Source: Chloroflexota bacterium (GTDB lineage: Bacteria > Chloroflexota > Anaerolineae > Anaerolineales > Villigracilaceae). From it: a DNA stretch of 17,007 nt. The stretch lies in contig JAJYOH010000060.1 of the NCBI GenBank assembly GCA_021796315.1, positions 1 to 17,007 of the forward strand, given 5' to 3'. Made by a program: the position numbers and the translations under genes. The notes under the pieces are model-generated. The model worked only from the letters and a program-made list of their open reading frames with translations. It searched no databases and had not been told where the DNA came from. The stretch's first letter is position 1; each line of letters opens with the position of its first letter. Positions 1-6,911 of the stretch are shown here, in pieces.

Positions 1-226
1 GCGAAAAAAACTCGTTGGAATCGCCCGGTGCGGGTAATCTGTGGAGCAGGATCTGAATGTAGTTTATATTTCCGGTGACGTCATACCCAATTTTCGGATG
101 ATGCAAAATCGAGTTAGTAAGAACAAGTATGTTTATGATACAAAAAAGAACGATCAAGCCAATATCTAATTTACCTTTATGGCTGAAAAGCGTACTTATT
201 TTATTGAACCAAGTATCCTGGCCCAT
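1..226 (-). CDS. Membrane glycosyltransferase-like protein (GT39/ArnT-like), N-terminal part, runs off left edge
   Basis: Reading the minus strand from an ATG at 226-224, the frame stays open for 75 codons to the window edge, so only the N-terminus is present. A GGAGG ribosome binding site lies about 10 bases before the ATG. The protein begins with a short polar stretch (MGQDTWFNKISTLF), then a hydrophobic helix at about residues 22-38, then HHPKIGYDVTGNINYIQIL and LPAPGDSNEFFS. That order (first membrane helix, then an external loop with P-x-x-GYD and a later EFFS) resembles the start of multi-spanning GT39-type glycosyltransferases, which use polyprenyl-phosphate sugars and are common in Chloroflexota; the GYD aspartate would sit where the catalytic loop Asp is expected. 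The family call is from pattern memory of the N-terminus only. It is downstream of the lipid kinase on the same strand, with 108 bases between. Confidence 0.6.
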   Translation of the reverse strand, partial: MGQDTWFNKISTLFSHKGKLDIGLIVLFCIINILVLTNSILHHPKIGYDVTGNINYIQILLHRLPAPGDSNEFFS

Positions 227-286
227 TTTTTCGAATCCTCCGAACAAAGATGTACGCACTGAGAAATTCCCCAAATCCTACCACTT

Positions 287-333
287 GAGAAAAAACGGTT
301 CGCTCTTTTTCTCTCCGGCCTTGTTGTTGGCCG
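287..333 (-). terminator. Possible transcription terminator behind the lipid kinase gene
   Basis: Just beyond the kinase stop codon (minus strand) there are two adjacent hairpins. One is a 5-bp G+C stem (CGGCC at 316-320 with GGCCG at 329-333). The other is an 8-bp A+T stem (GAGAAAAA at 287-294 with TTTTTCTC at 306-313) whose 3' arm supplies a U-run in the minus-strand transcript. Neither is a textbook intrinsic terminator, because the U-run is part of a stem. The position, between the kinase stop and the next gene's ribosome binding site, is right for one. Confidence 0.3.
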
Positions 334-334
334 C

Positions 335-1237
335 TCAACCCGTCAACACCAGCGCCGCGCCTGGGAAAATCTGATAATCCAAATCCGTCAGCCAGCTGCC
401 GAAGAGTTCGCCATCGGTGTGGGCGGGAGAAGGCTTATCGAGATGAACACTCAAACACGTGCAATGGATTTCGCGCATGCCGTCCATTTCGATATAACTG
501 CCTTCGCCTTCCTTGAAGGCGCGTGGCAAAGCGCCAAATAATCCAAGCCGTGTGCCGCGATAACCAAAGGCTAAAGTCAACTTTCCATCAAATGGATCGG
601 CGTGTGGCGTCATGAAAAATCCGCCAGTACGACGGCCATTCCCGATCGAGACCAGCGAGAGCGGACCACTAAAATCGCCGCCGTCCCATTTGAGATCGCC
701 CTTCCATTCAGGCTTGTCCATAATGGCCCACGCCGCCGCGACGAGATAACGCGCGATACCTTTGATCCAGTGAATGCGCTCGTGTTTGGTGGTGACATAC
801 GGTTCAAGGCACAAGCCGGAGTTATTGATAAATAATCTTTCGTTGCATTTGCCAAGATCAACCGGTTTTGTTGTTCCTGCGGCAATCGCTTTGGCAGCTT
901 CATCCAAATCGAGCGGAAGGCCGAGCGCAAAGACAAAGTCATTGGCCGAACCCAGCGGCAGAATTCCAAGCGTGGCAGGAAGTTTCGATTTTCCATCCCA
1001 GTTGCGGGCAATGCCGTTGACGACTTCGCCAATCGAGCCGTCACCGCCCGCGACAATAATAGTAGTAAAGCCTTGTTCAACGGCATCTGCTGCCAGGTCC
1101 ACGAGATGATCGGCGCGCTCGGAAACGGACAAGTCAAAATCCACGCCCGCATTTTTGAGGGCAGTGTCCGCTTCGGGCCAGCGCGCCCGCGCGTTCCAGC
1201 GGTTTGAATAAGGGTTGAGCAAAACTTTTGTTTTCAT
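335..1237 (-). CDS. Diacylglycerol kinase family lipid kinase (DagK/YegS-like)
   Basis: A 300-residue protein of the usual length for the bacterial DAG/ceramide/sphingosine kinase-like family. These enzymes use ATP to phosphorylate a membrane lipid alcohol at the inner face of the membrane, recycling diacylglycerol to phosphatidate. Visible motifs are the N-terminal LLNP, the nucleotide-binding GGDGSIGEVVNG at residues 64-75, LPLGSANDFVFALG at 93-106 (the family's GTxND motif, here GSAND), and HTDGE in the C-terminal beta-sandwich, whose acidic residues usually hold Mg2+. The GTGND-to-GSAND change is conservative. The ATG overlaps the stop of the upstream transporter gene (ATGA) and a GGTGGAGG site lies in front, so the two genes are translationally coupled. 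The exact lipid substrate cannot be read from the sequence. I give no gene symbol because several paralogues exist in this phylum. Confidence 0.88.
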   Translation of the reverse strand: MKTKVLLNPYSNRWNARARWPEADTALKNAGVDFDLSVSERADHLVDLAADAVEQGFTTIIVAGGDGSIGEVVNGIARNWDGKSKLPATLGILPLGSANDFVFALGLPLDLDEAAKAIAAGTTKPVDLGKCNERLFINNSGLCLEPYVTTKHERIHWIKGIARYLVAAAWAIMDKPEWKGDLKWDGGDFSGPLSLVSIGNGRRTGGFFMTPHADPFDGKLTLAFGYRGTRLGLFGALPRAFKEGEGSYIEMDGMREIHCTCLSVHLDKPSPAHTDGELFGSWLTDLDYQIFPGAALVLTG

Positions 1238-2112
1238 CGGCCCTCCACCAATTTGTCGTGCTCAATTTTACCCCAGCTCTTTAATTGAGAAACCAACACC
1301 GCCACGAAAATCACAACACCACCCGCGATCTGGATCGGCAGAAGCGATTGTCCGAGCGCGATCCAGCCTGCGATCATCGCAAAGACCGCTTCAAGCCCGA
1401 GGATGAGCGCCGCGTCGGTGGGCGGTGTATGCTTCTGTCCCCAGACCTGCAAAGTGTATCCAATGCCGACCGAAAGCGTGGCGCGATAAAGGATGGCGCC
1501 AAGCAGCGGCAGCGGCGTGAGCATCTGCAAACTTTCAACCCTCAGACCGATCAGGAAATTCAGAAATCCGCTGACAAAGAAATGACCGGCAGCAAATGAA
1601 ACAGAATCAAATTTGGATGCGAACTTGCCGAGGATAACAAAATGCAAAGCCCAAAATACCGAGCCGATCACTTCCAGAGCGTCGCCGTTCTGGACCTGGA
1701 AGCGGCCCGCCGTTGAAAGGAAGAAAGCCCCCACCACTGCCATCGTCACCGCGACCGCGTCCAGCCAGTGAGGCCTTTCGCGAAAACCGATCCATAAAAG
1801 AAAGGGCGTGAAGACCGCATACAAACTGGTTAGAAAACCTGCGTTGGCGACTTTGGTATAAAAAATGCCGACTTGTTGCAAAGCCGTTGCAACAAACAAG
1901 ATGATGCCTGCGATGAGCATCCACTTCCACTGCTCACGTGGGATCTTTACGCCGCGCGGAATGAACGGGATCAGGATCAGCGCGGCCAGCATGAAACTCA
2001 CGCCGTTGAACAAATACGCGACGTGATATTGTCCCGCAATTCCCTGCGAGACAAAAGCCGTTCCCCAAATAACTGCAACCATGAAAAGAAGCAGATCGGC
2101 TTTGAGGCGCAT
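1234..2112 (-). CDS. DMT-superfamily EamA transporter
   Basis: A hydrophobic protein of 292 residues with about ten membrane helices, fitting two tandem EamA domains of five helices each. It opens MRLKADLLLFMVAVIWGTAF, the usual first helix with the W-G-x-x-F signature. The second half carries LGLEAVFAMIAGWIALGQSL, the typical start of the last EamA helices. Members export amino acids, metabolites or drugs through the inner membrane; the substrate is unknown here. I chose the ATG at 2112 because the homologous part starts there. A TTG at 2217 would add 35 residues that are polar and unlike a transporter N-terminus. The Shine-Dalgarno for 2112 is weak (GGGAG about 14 bases away), so the start is less certain than the gene. 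The lipid kinase follows with an ATGA overlap, so the two form one transcription unit. Confidence 0.88.
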   Translation of the reverse strand: MRLKADLLLFMVAVIWGTAFVSQGIAGQYHVAYLFNGVSFMLAALILIPFIPRGVKIPREQWKWMLIAGIILFVATALQQVGIFYTKVANAGFLTSLYAVFTPFLLWIGFRERPHWLDAVAVTMAVVGAFFLSTAGRFQVQNGDALEVIGSVFWALHFVILGKFASKFDSVSFAAGHFFVSGFLNFLIGLRVESLQMLTPLPLLGAILYRATLSVGIGYTLQVWGQKHTPPTDAALILGLEAVFAMIAGWIALGQSLLPIQIAGGVVIFVAVLVSQLKSWGKIEHDKLVEGR

Positions 2113-2421
2113 AAGGGTGTCAAGTGCTCCCGTATCAGATTTCAGACGAAAAGGGAAAGATGAAAGGGAGAATTTTCGAGTGATACAATTGACCCTGTTC
2201 ACTTTGGAATTCGCCAATCATAGCACAGGATGATATGTACGGCTACGAATCAAGCAGTAATAACATTTGAACTTTGTTATCCAACTAGCTTTTTTATTGA
2301 ATTATCTTTCTACGATAAAGTGAACACGATGAAGAAACTTAGTTATACACAATTGTTGAGATTCATCTTCATCCGCGGGCATACTAAGAGCAGTTAAAGC
2401 AAATGATTGATTGCAAAGAAA
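2113..2421. other. Divergent intergenic region between transporter and HMG-CoA synthase
   Basis: This 309-base stretch separates two divergent genes and should hold both promoters. It is clearly A+T-richer than the coding sequence to its right. A 10-base inverted repeat is present: TGTTCACTTT at 2196-2205 and AAAGTGAACA at 2317-2326, 111 bases apart, which could be paired operator half-sites or chance. No small gene or RNA could be supported. The part nearest the transporter (2113-2217) is open in the transporter frame and could encode an N-terminal extension if the TTG start is used. Confidence 0.5.
2356..2385 (+). promoter_or_regulatory. Candidate sigma70-type promoter for HMG-CoA synthase
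   Basis: TTGAGA (2356-2361) and CATACT (2380-2385) are separated by 18 bases, an acceptable match to -35 and -10 boxes. Transcription would start near 2392 and leave a leader of about 30 bases before the ATG at 2422. The match is imperfect, and several other TTG-containing hexamers occur in this A+T-rich region, so this is a suggestion only. Confidence 0.3.
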
Positions 2422-3501
2422 ATGACAACTCCTCAACCTCACTCCCCCACCCTCCTCAAACCTGCCAAGCCCGTTGGCATCATTGGCTATGGCGCGTACG
2501 TGCCGCGTTATCGTTTGCCTGCGAAAGAAGTCGCGCGCGTATGGACAGGCGGCAAAGGCGGGCTTCCCATCAAAGAGAAAGCCGTCCCCGGACTCGATGA
2601 AGACGTTATCACCATGTCCATCGAAGCCGCACGCAATGCCATGCTGCGCGCGCAAATTGATCCGCACGAATTGCGGGCGGTTTGGGTCGGGTCGGAGTCG
2701 CATCCATATGCGGTCAAGCCCACGTCCACGCTGGTTGCGGAAGCCATCGGCGCCGTCCCCAACACGCAGGCCGCGGACTGGGAGTTCGCCTGCAAAGCAG
2801 GCACCGAAGCGCTGGTCGCCGCGATGGGCTTGGTCGGTTCGGGCATGGGTCATTATGCCATGGCAATTGGCATGGACACCGCGCAAGGCAAGCCCGGCGA
2901 CGCGCTCGAATACACAGCGGGCGCGGGCGGCGGCGCGTACATCCTCGGCCCCGCGGAAGAGTCGCTGGCGATCATCAACGCCTCGTATTCCTACGTCACC
3001 GACACGCCTGATTTCTGGCGGCGCGAAAATCAAAAGTATCCCGAACATGGAATGCGCTTCACTGGCGAGCCGGCTTACTTCAAGCACATCACCGAAGCCG
3101 CCACGCATTTGATGGAAGCCTCTGGCACAACAGCCAAAGATTACAAGTGGGCGGTCTTCCATCAACCGAATACGAAGTTCCCGCAGCGCGTCGCCTCTCA
3201 ACTTGGATTTTCAATGGAGCAGATTCAACCCGGTCTACTCGTGCCTGTGATCGGGAACACCTATGCAGGCGCGGCGATCATCGGCTTGACTGCGACTCTT
3301 GATATCGCTCAACTTGGCGACAGAATCCTGATGGTCTCTTTCGGATCGGGAGCGGGTTCCGACGCCTTCGACATTCTCGTCACTGACAAAGTCACTGCCC
3401 GTGCCGGATTGGCGACGAAGACACAAGAGTACATCGCGCGTCGAACAGAAATAGATTACGCAACGTATGTCCGCTATCGCGGGAAATTAACGATGAAGTA
3501 A
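2422..3501 (+). CDS. Hydroxymethylglutaryl-CoA synthase, archaeal type
   Basis: A 359-residue cytoplasmic thiolase-fold enzyme that condenses acetyl-CoA with acetoacetyl-CoA to HMG-CoA, the precursor of mevalonate. The archaeal type is shorter than the eukaryotic one and this length fits. All three catalytic positions appear intact (numbering from this ATG): Glu92 in [12 protein letters not shown], the nucleophile Cys124 in [12 protein letters not shown], and His247 in [11 protein letters not shown]. Late GNTYAGAA and [11 protein letters not shown] loops also fit the family. A TTG at 2407 in frame would add five residues; I prefer the ATG, although both have weak ribosome binding sites. In archaea the gene is followed by thiolase and DUF35 genes whose products form one complex. 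Here the same partners follow, but only after a restriction-modification pair. The gene is G+C-rich, unlike that insert. Confidence 0.93.
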   Translation: MTTPQPHSPTLLKPAKPVGIIGYGAYVPRYRLPAKEVARVWTGGKGGLPIKEKAVPGLDEDVITMSIEAARNAMLRAQIDPHELRAVWVGSESHPYAVKPTSTLVAEAIGAVPNTQAADWEFACKAGTEALVAAMGLVGSGMGHYAMAIGMDTAQGKPGDALEYTAGAGGGAYILGPAEESLAIINASYSYVTDTPDFWRRENQKYPEHGMRFTGEPAYFKHITEAATHLMEASGTTAKDYKWAVFHQPNTKFPQRVASQLGFSMEQIQPGLLVPVIGNTYAGAAIIGLTATLDIAQLGDRILMVSFGSGAGSDAFDILVTDKVTARAGLATKTQEYIARRTEIDYATYVRYRGKLTMK

Positions 3502-3505
3502 AATC
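3498..3505 (+). repeat. Left copy of 8-base direct repeat flanking the restriction-modification cassette
   Basis: GTAAAATC spans the TAA stop of the HMG-CoA synthase gene. The same 8 bases recur at 5642-5649, in the last codons of the methyltransferase gene. A second, shorter shared string, AGGAATT, lies just before the start codons of the endonuclease (3510-3516) and the thiolase (5664-5670). The pair could be a target-site duplication or the microhomology used for insertion; chance is not excluded. Confidence 0.5.
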
Positions 3506-3520
3506 TTCAAGGAATTCGTT

Positions 3521-4183
3521 ATGTCGAAATTAACCATTCAAACTCTATGCAAAGAAGCAGGTTTATTCTCTGCATCTCAATCCAAAACCCCTGAAAAGGC
3601 TTTGTATGGAGTTACAGATGGGAAAGCAGTAGACACATATCTTGAACACAAATTCAGAGATTACTTGAAAACCCGTTATCAATTTGAAGAAGGTAGTTCT
3701 GCCAGCGGTATTGACTTCCCCAGTCTGCTTGTGGATATGAAAGTAACCAGCATCAAGCAACCACAATCTTCTTGCCCGTTTAAGTCGGCGCGGCAAAAAA
3801 TATATGGATTGGGATACTCATTGCTGATTTTTGTTTACGACAAGGTTGACAACAACAAGAATAAAACTGCAACACTCAACATTTTGCACACGATATTTGT
3901 GGAGGCTGAAAGAACAGCGGATTTCCAAATGACAAGCAGTCTTCACCAAATCCTTCAGAATGAAGACAGCAAAGCCGACATTATTGCTTTCTTGCAAGAC
4001 CGAAATTTGCCAGCAGATGAAATTGAATTGAACAACCTTGCGGATGAAATTATTAACAATCCGCCCATACTGGGTTTTCTAACCATCTCCAATGCTTTGC
4101 AATGGCGATTGCAATATAGCCGCATCATTGAACGCGCAGGCGCGGAGCAAGGCGTCCTTGCTATTTATCGAGCAAACGAATGA
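3521..4183 (+). CDS. Type II restriction endonuclease, PD-(D/E)xK fold
   Basis: A 220-residue protein whose core reads as a PD-(D/E)xK nuclease: Asp65 in SGIDFPSLL, then Asp72-x-Lys74 in LVDMKVTS, with Glu42 upstream as the possible helix-1 acid. The Asp-x6-Asp-x-Lys spacing on adjacent strands is the metal-binding site expected of a DNA-cleaving enzyme. The following stretch, SSCPFKSARQKIYGLGY, reads like the helix after the core. It should cut unmethylated DNA at the site protected by the next gene's product; the recognition sequence cannot be read. AAGGAATT serves as ribosome binding site, 19 bases after the HMG-CoA synthase stop, leaving no room for an own promoter in the gap. The last bases overlap the methyltransferase start (ATGA). 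Base composition is markedly A+T-richer than the flanking mevalonate genes, indicating transfer. No controller-protein gene is present. Confidence 0.8.
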   Translation: MSKLTIQTLCKEAGLFSASQSKTPEKALYGVTDGKAVDTYLEHKFRDYLKTRYQFEEGSSASGIDFPSLLVDMKVTSIKQPQSSCPFKSARQKIYGLGYSLLIFVYDKVDNNKNKTATLNILHTIFVEAERTADFQMTSSLHQILQNEDSKADIIAFLQDRNLPADEIELNNLADEIINNPPILGFLTISNALQWRLQYSRIIERAGAEQGVLAIYRANE

Positions 4184-5655
4184 CAATAGCAGCGCGTCGA
4201 ACTCAAATCGAATACGGCGATTTTCAAACTCCATTAGAACTGGCGGAACTTGTTTGCCAAAAAGTGGTGGAACTTGGCGTTTCTCCCGATGTTGTTATCG
4301 AACCGACTTGCGGGATTGGTGCGTTTATCGAAGCATCGGCTCATTATTTCTCGACTGCAAAGAAAATCATCGGTGTTGAAATCAACGAGACCTATCTAAG
4401 CCAGATTCAAAAAAAAGATTTTGCTTCTGCAAATAATGGGCGAATCTCATTTCAGCAGGGAGACTTTTTTACTCTTGATTGGAAGGGACTGCTCAAAGAC
4501 ATTCAAGGTTCAATTCTTGTGATTGGGAACTTCCCTTGGGTCACTAATTCACAGCAAGGAATGATTGGAGGGGTAAACCTGCCCGAAAAAAGCAATTTCC
4601 AAAATCATAGCGGCTTTGACGCCATGACAGGCAGGAGCAATTTTGATATATCGGAATGGATGCTAATTAAGGCTGGGGATTGGTTTCAAAAACGAAACGG
4701 TGTTCTTGCGATGCTGTGCAAAACCTCCGTCGCTAGAAAGTTCCTTCATCATCTTCATGCTAACCGAGCAAGTGTCTCGCGTTCTGCCATTTACAATTTT
4801 GATGCTAAGAAATACTTTGACGCATCTGTTGAAGCCTGCCTGTTGTTTTGTGAGTTTCGCGAAGGTTCTCAAAATTATGATTACGACGTTTACGAAAGCC
4901 TTGACGCTAAAAAATATCAACGCGTTGGACACCGAAACGGACTGACTATTCGCGATTTAGACACCTTTGAAAAACTTGGTGGTTTGTACGGCAACAGCGA
5001 AATGAAATGGCGTTCGGGAATAAAACACGATTGTTCGGAAGTGATGGAATTGAAAGAGCAGGACGGAACACTTGTAAATGGCTTGGGCGAAGAAGTAGAC
5101 ATCGAGCCCGTTTATGTTTATCCGTTGTTGAAAGGCTCAGATATCGCCAATAATCGAGTCAATGCAACCAAGCGTTTTGTGATTGTTACTCAAAAAATGG
5201 TTGGCGAACCAACGAACACAATCAAACATCTTGCGCCAAAAACATGGAAGTATTTGGAAAAACATGCCGAACTTTTAGATAACCGGAAAAGCAGAATTTA
5301 CCGAGACAATCCGCGTTTCTCAATCTTCGGCGTTGGCTCGTATACATTCTCGCCATATAAAATCGCAATTTGCGGCTTATATAAGAAATTAGATTTTCGT
5401 CTTGTCGGAGAAATAAAGGACAGGCCTGTCATTTTCGACGACACAGTCTATTTTTTGAGCTTTGATACCGAGAAGGAAGCACGAAAAATTTTATATACTT
5501 TACTCTCTCAAAACGTGCGAGATTTTTTCTTGTCCATGATATTTTGGGATGAAAAGCGACCCATAAAAACAAGCATACTAAATCATTTGAATTTGCAAAA
5601 TCCGCAGGCTGTTCAAGCGCCAAGATTGTTTGAGCGTAAACGTAAAATCATTTAA
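4180..5655 (+). CDS. Type II DNA adenine-N6 methyltransferase, partner of the upstream endonuclease
   Basis: A 491-residue SAM-dependent DNA methyltransferase. Motifs in order: motif X-like FQTPLELAELV at residues 15-25, the SAM-binding motif I EPTCGIGAFIEAS at 41-53, motif II GVEINETY with acidic Glu67, motif III-like QQGDFF at 92-97, and catalytic motif IV GNFPWVTNS at 116-124. The order and the long C-terminal part (a likely target-recognition domain) fit the gamma class of N6-adenine enzymes such as the TaqI group. The catalytic motif is NFPW where NPPY or NPPW is most usual. The expected role is protecting the host's copies of the site cut by the endonuclease. The start codon overlaps the endonuclease stop, so the two are translationally coupled, nuclease first. 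The gene ends 15 bases before the thiolase start, and its last codons contain the right copy of the 8-base repeat. Specificity cannot be predicted. Confidence 0.85.
   Translation: MTIAARRTQIEYGDFQTPLELAELVCQKVVELGVSPDVVIEPTCGIGAFIEASAHYFSTAKKIIGVEINETYLSQIQKKDFASANNGRISFQQGDFFTLDWKGLLKDIQGSILVIGNFPWVTNSQQGMIGGVNLPEKSNFQNHSGFDAMTGRSNFDISEWMLIKAGDWFQKRNGVLAMLCKTSVARKFLHHLHANRASVSRSAIYNFDAKKYFDASVEACLLFCEFREGSQNYDYDVYESLDAKKYQRVGHRNGLTIRDLDTFEKLGGLYGNSEMKWRSGIKHDCSEVMELKEQDGTLVNGLGEEVDIEPVYVYPLLKGSDIANNRVNATKRFVIVTQKMVGEPTNTIKHLAPKTWKYLEKHAELLDNRKSRIYRDNPRFSIFGVGSYTFSPYKIAICGLYKKLDFRLVGEIKDRPVIFDDTVYFLSFDTEKEARKILYTLLSQNVRDFFLSMIFWDEKRPIKTSILNHLNLQNPQAVQAPRLFERKRKII
5642..5649 (+). repeat. Right copy of 8-base direct repeat flanking the restriction-modification cassette
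   Basis: GTAAAATC here lies within the final Arg-Lys-Ile codons of the methyltransferase gene and matches 3498-3505 exactly. Deleting the sequence between the copies would leave the HMG-CoA synthase stop codon intact, followed by about 25 bases containing TTGAGGAATT and the thiolase ATG. Confidence 0.5.
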
Positions 5656-5670
5656 CACTGTTGAGGAATT

Positions 5671-6831
5671 ATGGCTGAAGTAATCATCGCAGGAATTGGT
5701 CAAACCGAAGTCGGCGAGCATTGGGACATTGGTCTGCGCGACCTGGCCTTCGACGCCATTCAAGCCGCGGCCAAAGACGCGGGCGGGCTGAAACCACAGG
5801 CCCTGTACGTGGGCAACATGCTGGCCCCCAATCTTTCCAACCAGGCGCACCTCGGCGCGCTCATAGCGGATTATGCAGGGCTGACCGGCATCGAAGCTGT
5901 GACCATCGAAGCCGCGGGCGCATCCGGCGGCGCGGCGCTTCGTCAGGGTTATCTCGCCGTTGCAAGCGGCATGGTGGATGTGGCGTTGGTCATCGGCGTG
6001 GAAAAATTTACCGACCAGATCGGCGCGAGTGTGGACGCGGCTCTTGCCACAACTGGCGACTCCGATTTCGAAGCCGTGCAAGGCATGACGGTCACCGCAC
6101 AAGCCGCACTATTAATGAAACGCTACATGCACGAGTATCAAGTTCCTGCTGATGGGCTTGCTGGTTTCGCACTCACAGCACACGCAAACGGCGCCGGAAA
6201 TAAATATGCCATGTTCCACAAGGCCATCAAAGCCGAGACTTACGCCAAAGCAGAAATGGTCAGCGAGCCACTCAACATGTTCGACATCGCCCCGAACGCA
6301 GACGGCGCGGCAGCGGTTGTGTTAACCCGCCGCGACCTACTGCCCAACGGATTTCCACATCCGCTCGTGAAGATCGCCGGTTCCGCCGCCGCGGCCGATA
6401 CACTCGCCCTCCATGACCGCAAAGACATGCTGTACTTCGAAGCCGCGCAACTCTCCGCGGGCAAGGCCATCAAACAGGCGGGCATCACGCTCGACCAGAT
6501 CAATTTCTTTGAGTATCACGACGCGTTCAGTATCTATGCCGCGTTGCAATTGGAGTCGGTTGGATTTGCAATCCGAGGACAAGGCTGGAAGCTGGCTGCC
6601 GACGGCTCGATCGGACTCAAAGGCCGCATCCCCTGTGCGACTTTTGGCGGACTCAAAGCCCGCGGCTTTCCCGGCGGTGCGACCGGCGTGTATCAAGCCG
6701 TCGAAGCGGCAATCCAGCTAAGGTCCGAGGCCGGAGCGAAGCAGATCGCGGGCGCAAAATATGGGCTAATCCAGTCACTCGGCGGGCCGGCATCCACTGC
6801 CGTCAGTCATATCCTGCAAAAGCTGGATTAG
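5671..6831 (+). CDS. Archaeal-type thiolase homologue with catalytic Cys and His replaced
   Basis: A 386-residue thiolase-fold protein of the archaeal/SCP-x type, which normally supplies acetoacetyl-CoA to the HMG-CoA synthase. The ribosome binding site TTGAGGAATT is strong. Fold motifs are clear: the N-terminal VIIAGIGQTEVGEHW, IEAAGASGGAAL at 79-90, EYHDAF at 281-286, and GGLKARGFPGGATGVYQ at 326-342. Two residues essential in active family members are changed. The nucleophilic Cys of A-C-x-S-G is Gly83 (GGC at 5917-5919), and the His of GHPxGATG is Phe333 (TTT at 6667-6669). His283 of HDAF is kept. The usual NxSGG before the GHP loop is also altered (CATFGG). The frame is intact and G+C-rich like the synthase, so this is not an obvious pseudogene. 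It may be a structural partner in the synthase/DUF35 complex or have changed chemistry; ordinary thiolase activity is unlikely from the sequence. Confidence 0.85.
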   Translation: MAEVIIAGIGQTEVGEHWDIGLRDLAFDAIQAAAKDAGGLKPQALYVGNMLAPNLSNQAHLGALIADYAGLTGIEAVTIEAAGASGGAALRQGYLAVASGMVDVALVIGVEKFTDQIGASVDAALATTGDSDFEAVQGMTVTAQAALLMKRYMHEYQVPADGLAGFALTAHANGAGNKYAMFHKAIKAETYAKAEMVSEPLNMFDIAPNADGAAAVVLTRRDLLPNGFPHPLVKIAGSAAAADTLALHDRKDMLYFEAAQLSAGKAIKQAGITLDQINFFEYHDAFSIYAALQLESVGFAIRGQGWKLAADGSIGLKGRIPCATFGGLKARGFPGGATGVYQAVEAAIQLRSEAGAKQIAGAKYGLIQSLGGPASTAVSHILQKLD

Positions 6832-6911
6832 ACTTTCAGGGTTGAAAAGAACTTTGATAGTTCCTGATAGCCCGGCTGGATAGAATTAGGCCCATAGAAA
6901 GGATCTGCAAA

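Noticed and set aside
129..374. Plus-strand open frame of 81 codons at the left edge
   Set aside because: It lies opposite the partial membrane glycosyltransferase-like gene and the end of the lipid kinase, both of which have family motifs and ribosome binding sites. Its translation resembles no family.
2113..2217. N-terminal extension of the transporter from a TTG start
   Set aside because: The extra 35 residues are polar and not typical of EamA transporters, and the family start fits the ATG at 2112. It cannot be fully excluded because the ribosome binding site there is weak.
2302..3201. Long minus-strand open frame (299 codons) over the HMG-CoA synthase gene
   Set aside because: It is antisense to a motif-complete enzyme in G+C-rich sequence, is Arg/Gly/Cys-rich and has no recognisable fold. 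Long shadow frames are expected here.
3521..5655. Possibility that the restriction-modification genes are a phage-defence island with more parts
   Set aside because: Only two genes are present between the metabolic genes. No controller gene, Vsr nuclease, helicase, toxin-antitoxin, integrase or transposase was found next to them.
5671..6831. Thiolase as a decayed pseudogene
   Set aside because: The frame is full length with a strong ribosome binding site, ordinary codon pattern, and conserved fold motifs around the substituted positions. The missing residues are better treated as substitutions in an intact gene.
6832..6911. Own promoter for the DUF35 gene
   Set aside because: TTGATA at 6854 and TAGAAT at 6881 look like boxes but are 21 bases apart, too far for a normal sigma70 promoter.
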